Source: JBEBVQ01 sp964636205
GTDB lineage: Bacteria > Bacteroidota > Bacteroidia > Chitinophagales > Chitinophagaceae
Direction: 5' to 3'
Length of the DNA: 31,405 nucleotides
Assembly (NCBI GenBank): GCA_964636205.1
Contig: CAZWPF010000024.1
Span: forward strand, 1 to 31,405
Part shown: positions 30,854-31,405 of the stretch, one piece after another
Numbering within the stretch: position 1 is the stretch's first letter
Layout: the number at the start of each line of letters is the position of its first letter
Position numbers and translations under genes: made by a program
The notes under the pieces: model-generated
What the model was told of the DNA's origin: nothing
Seen by the model: only the letters and a program-made list of their open reading frames with translations
Database searches by the model: none

Positions 30854-31405
30854 ATTAATCCGAGATCGATCGCCGTTTTTATCAGTCCGGCCGCATTTTT
30901 TGCGTCTAGCTTCAGTAAAAGCGCAGTTCGATAATTGTCCACTGTACGTTTACCCATGCAAAGTCGTTCTCCGATCTCTTTGCTATTGTAATTTTCAGCT
31001 ATTAGCTGAAGAATTTCCTTCTCACGACGAGTGAGCCGGGGTTGTTTTGATGTGTTCATAATTTCCGACACCTGACCGCGGATCATAGGGTCGAAATACT
31101 GTCCCCCATTGTAGATTGTTTCAATCGCCATCAACAGCGTTTCTTCATCGCAGGTTTTCAGAACATAGCCCATAACACCATGACTTATCATGGAGCGGAT
31201 ATAGTAAGTCTGCTCCTGATTGGTAAAAGCCAGAATCTTAATATCCGGATAATCCTTTTGAAGCATTATTGCCAAATCTTCACCTGTCTGACCGGCCATC
31301 TGGATATCCAATAGCAATACATCGGGCCTGTTCTGCCCAATATCCATCAGTAATTCACTCCCACTTAGATATGCCCCTGTAATTTTGATATTAGGGGCAC
31401 ATCCT
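30847..31405 (-). CDS. NarL/FixJ-type response regulator, N-terminus cut by window end
   Basis: The frame continues without a stop to the window edge: before the internal ATG at 31347 it reads APNIKITGAYLSGSELLMD, normal receiver-domain text, so the true start lies outside. Visible parts are the phospho-acceptor Asp in DVLLLDIQMAG, the switch Thr in ILAFTN, the Lys in GYVLKTC, and a C-terminal LuxR-type helix-turn-helix (PRLTRREKEILQLIAENYNSKEIGERL, then RTVDNYRTALLLKL). It is a DNA-binding two-component regulator. Its sensor kinase may be the next gene upstream, outside the window. It is convergent with dnaN. Confidence 0.92.
   Translation of the reverse strand, partial: GCAPNIKITGAYLSGSELLMDIGQNRPDVLLLDIQMAGQTGEDLAIMLQKDYPDIKILAFTNQEQTYYIRSMISHGVMGYVLKTCDEETLLMAIETIYNGGQYFDPMIRGQVSEIMNTSKQPRLTRREKEILQLIAENYNSKEIGERLCMGKRTVDNYRTALLLKLDAKNAAGLIKTAIDLGLIK

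Noticed and set aside
1..31405. CRISPR array, tRNA, rRNA, insertion sequence, prophage or defence system
   Set aside because: No regularly spaced repeats, no RNA gene signatures and no transposase, integrase or defence domains were seen in any frame I read.

Overview
The window is a stretch of ordinary chromosome from a member of the Bacteroidota, most likely Chitinophagales/Chitinophagaceae-like. The reasons are a type IX secretion (T9SS) sorting tail, a DUF4783 protein, BatB/BatC proteins, a long-form IspG with an inserted domain, a CarB that stops before the MGS-like domain, and the Bacteroidota -7 promoter box TAnnTTTG in front of most transcription units. The genus assignment is inference. 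Genes are densely packed on both strands, many as convergent or divergent pairs.

Layout. 1-363: 3' end of an RHS-repeat gene whose toxin end is replaced by a degenerate intergenic repeat. 402-2562 (-): a zinc metallopeptidase, then an MBL-fold persulfide dioxygenase with two rhodanese domains. 2733-3701 (+): a secreted T9SS cargo protein. 3707-4339 (-): a NUDIX CoA-pyrophosphatase-like enzyme. 4435-5601 (+): a sigma-54-activator response regulator without a DNA-binding domain. 5620-6204 (-): an RluE-type pseudouridine synthase. 6496-8243 (-): a two-gene batB-batC unit. 8430-10730 (+): a UvrD/PcrA helicase. 10818-13673 (-): carB. 14021-14899 (+): an unknown lipoprotein. 14941-17236 (-): a probable four-gene operon, gcvH, vanZ-like, HddA-like sugar kinase and RidA-like. 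17440-19380 (+): a TonB-dependent receptor. 19539-21527 (+): ispG. 21636-23102 (+): an EnvC-like murein hydrolase activator. 23140-24666 (-): gpmI. 24808-25209 (+): a DUF4783 protein. 25289-26713 (-): a cytosolic TPR protein. 27084-29545 (+): pyrG and a PaaG-like isomerase. 29690-30817 (+): dnaN. 30847-31405 (-): a NarL/FixJ-type response regulator cut by the window end.

How the genes work together. Most are housekeeping genes: pyrimidine/CTP supply (carB, pyrG), glycolysis (gpmI), isoprenoids (ispG), one-carbon metabolism (gcvH), replication and repair (dnaN, uvrD) and envelope (EnvC-like, TonB receptor, T9SS cargo). They do not form one pathway. I see no CRISPR array, tRNA, rRNA, insertion sequence, prophage or clear defence island.

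The most useful observations are the sigma-54-type regulator lacking an HTH and carrying a changed GAFTGA loop, the LytM domain without zinc ligands, the bat unit reduced to batB-batC, the RHS tail ending in a mobile-looking repeat, a terminator-like hairpin at the probable carB transcript start, a perfect palindrome upstream of dnaN, and very short 5' leaders at several genes. I did not find a convincing previously undescribed system.
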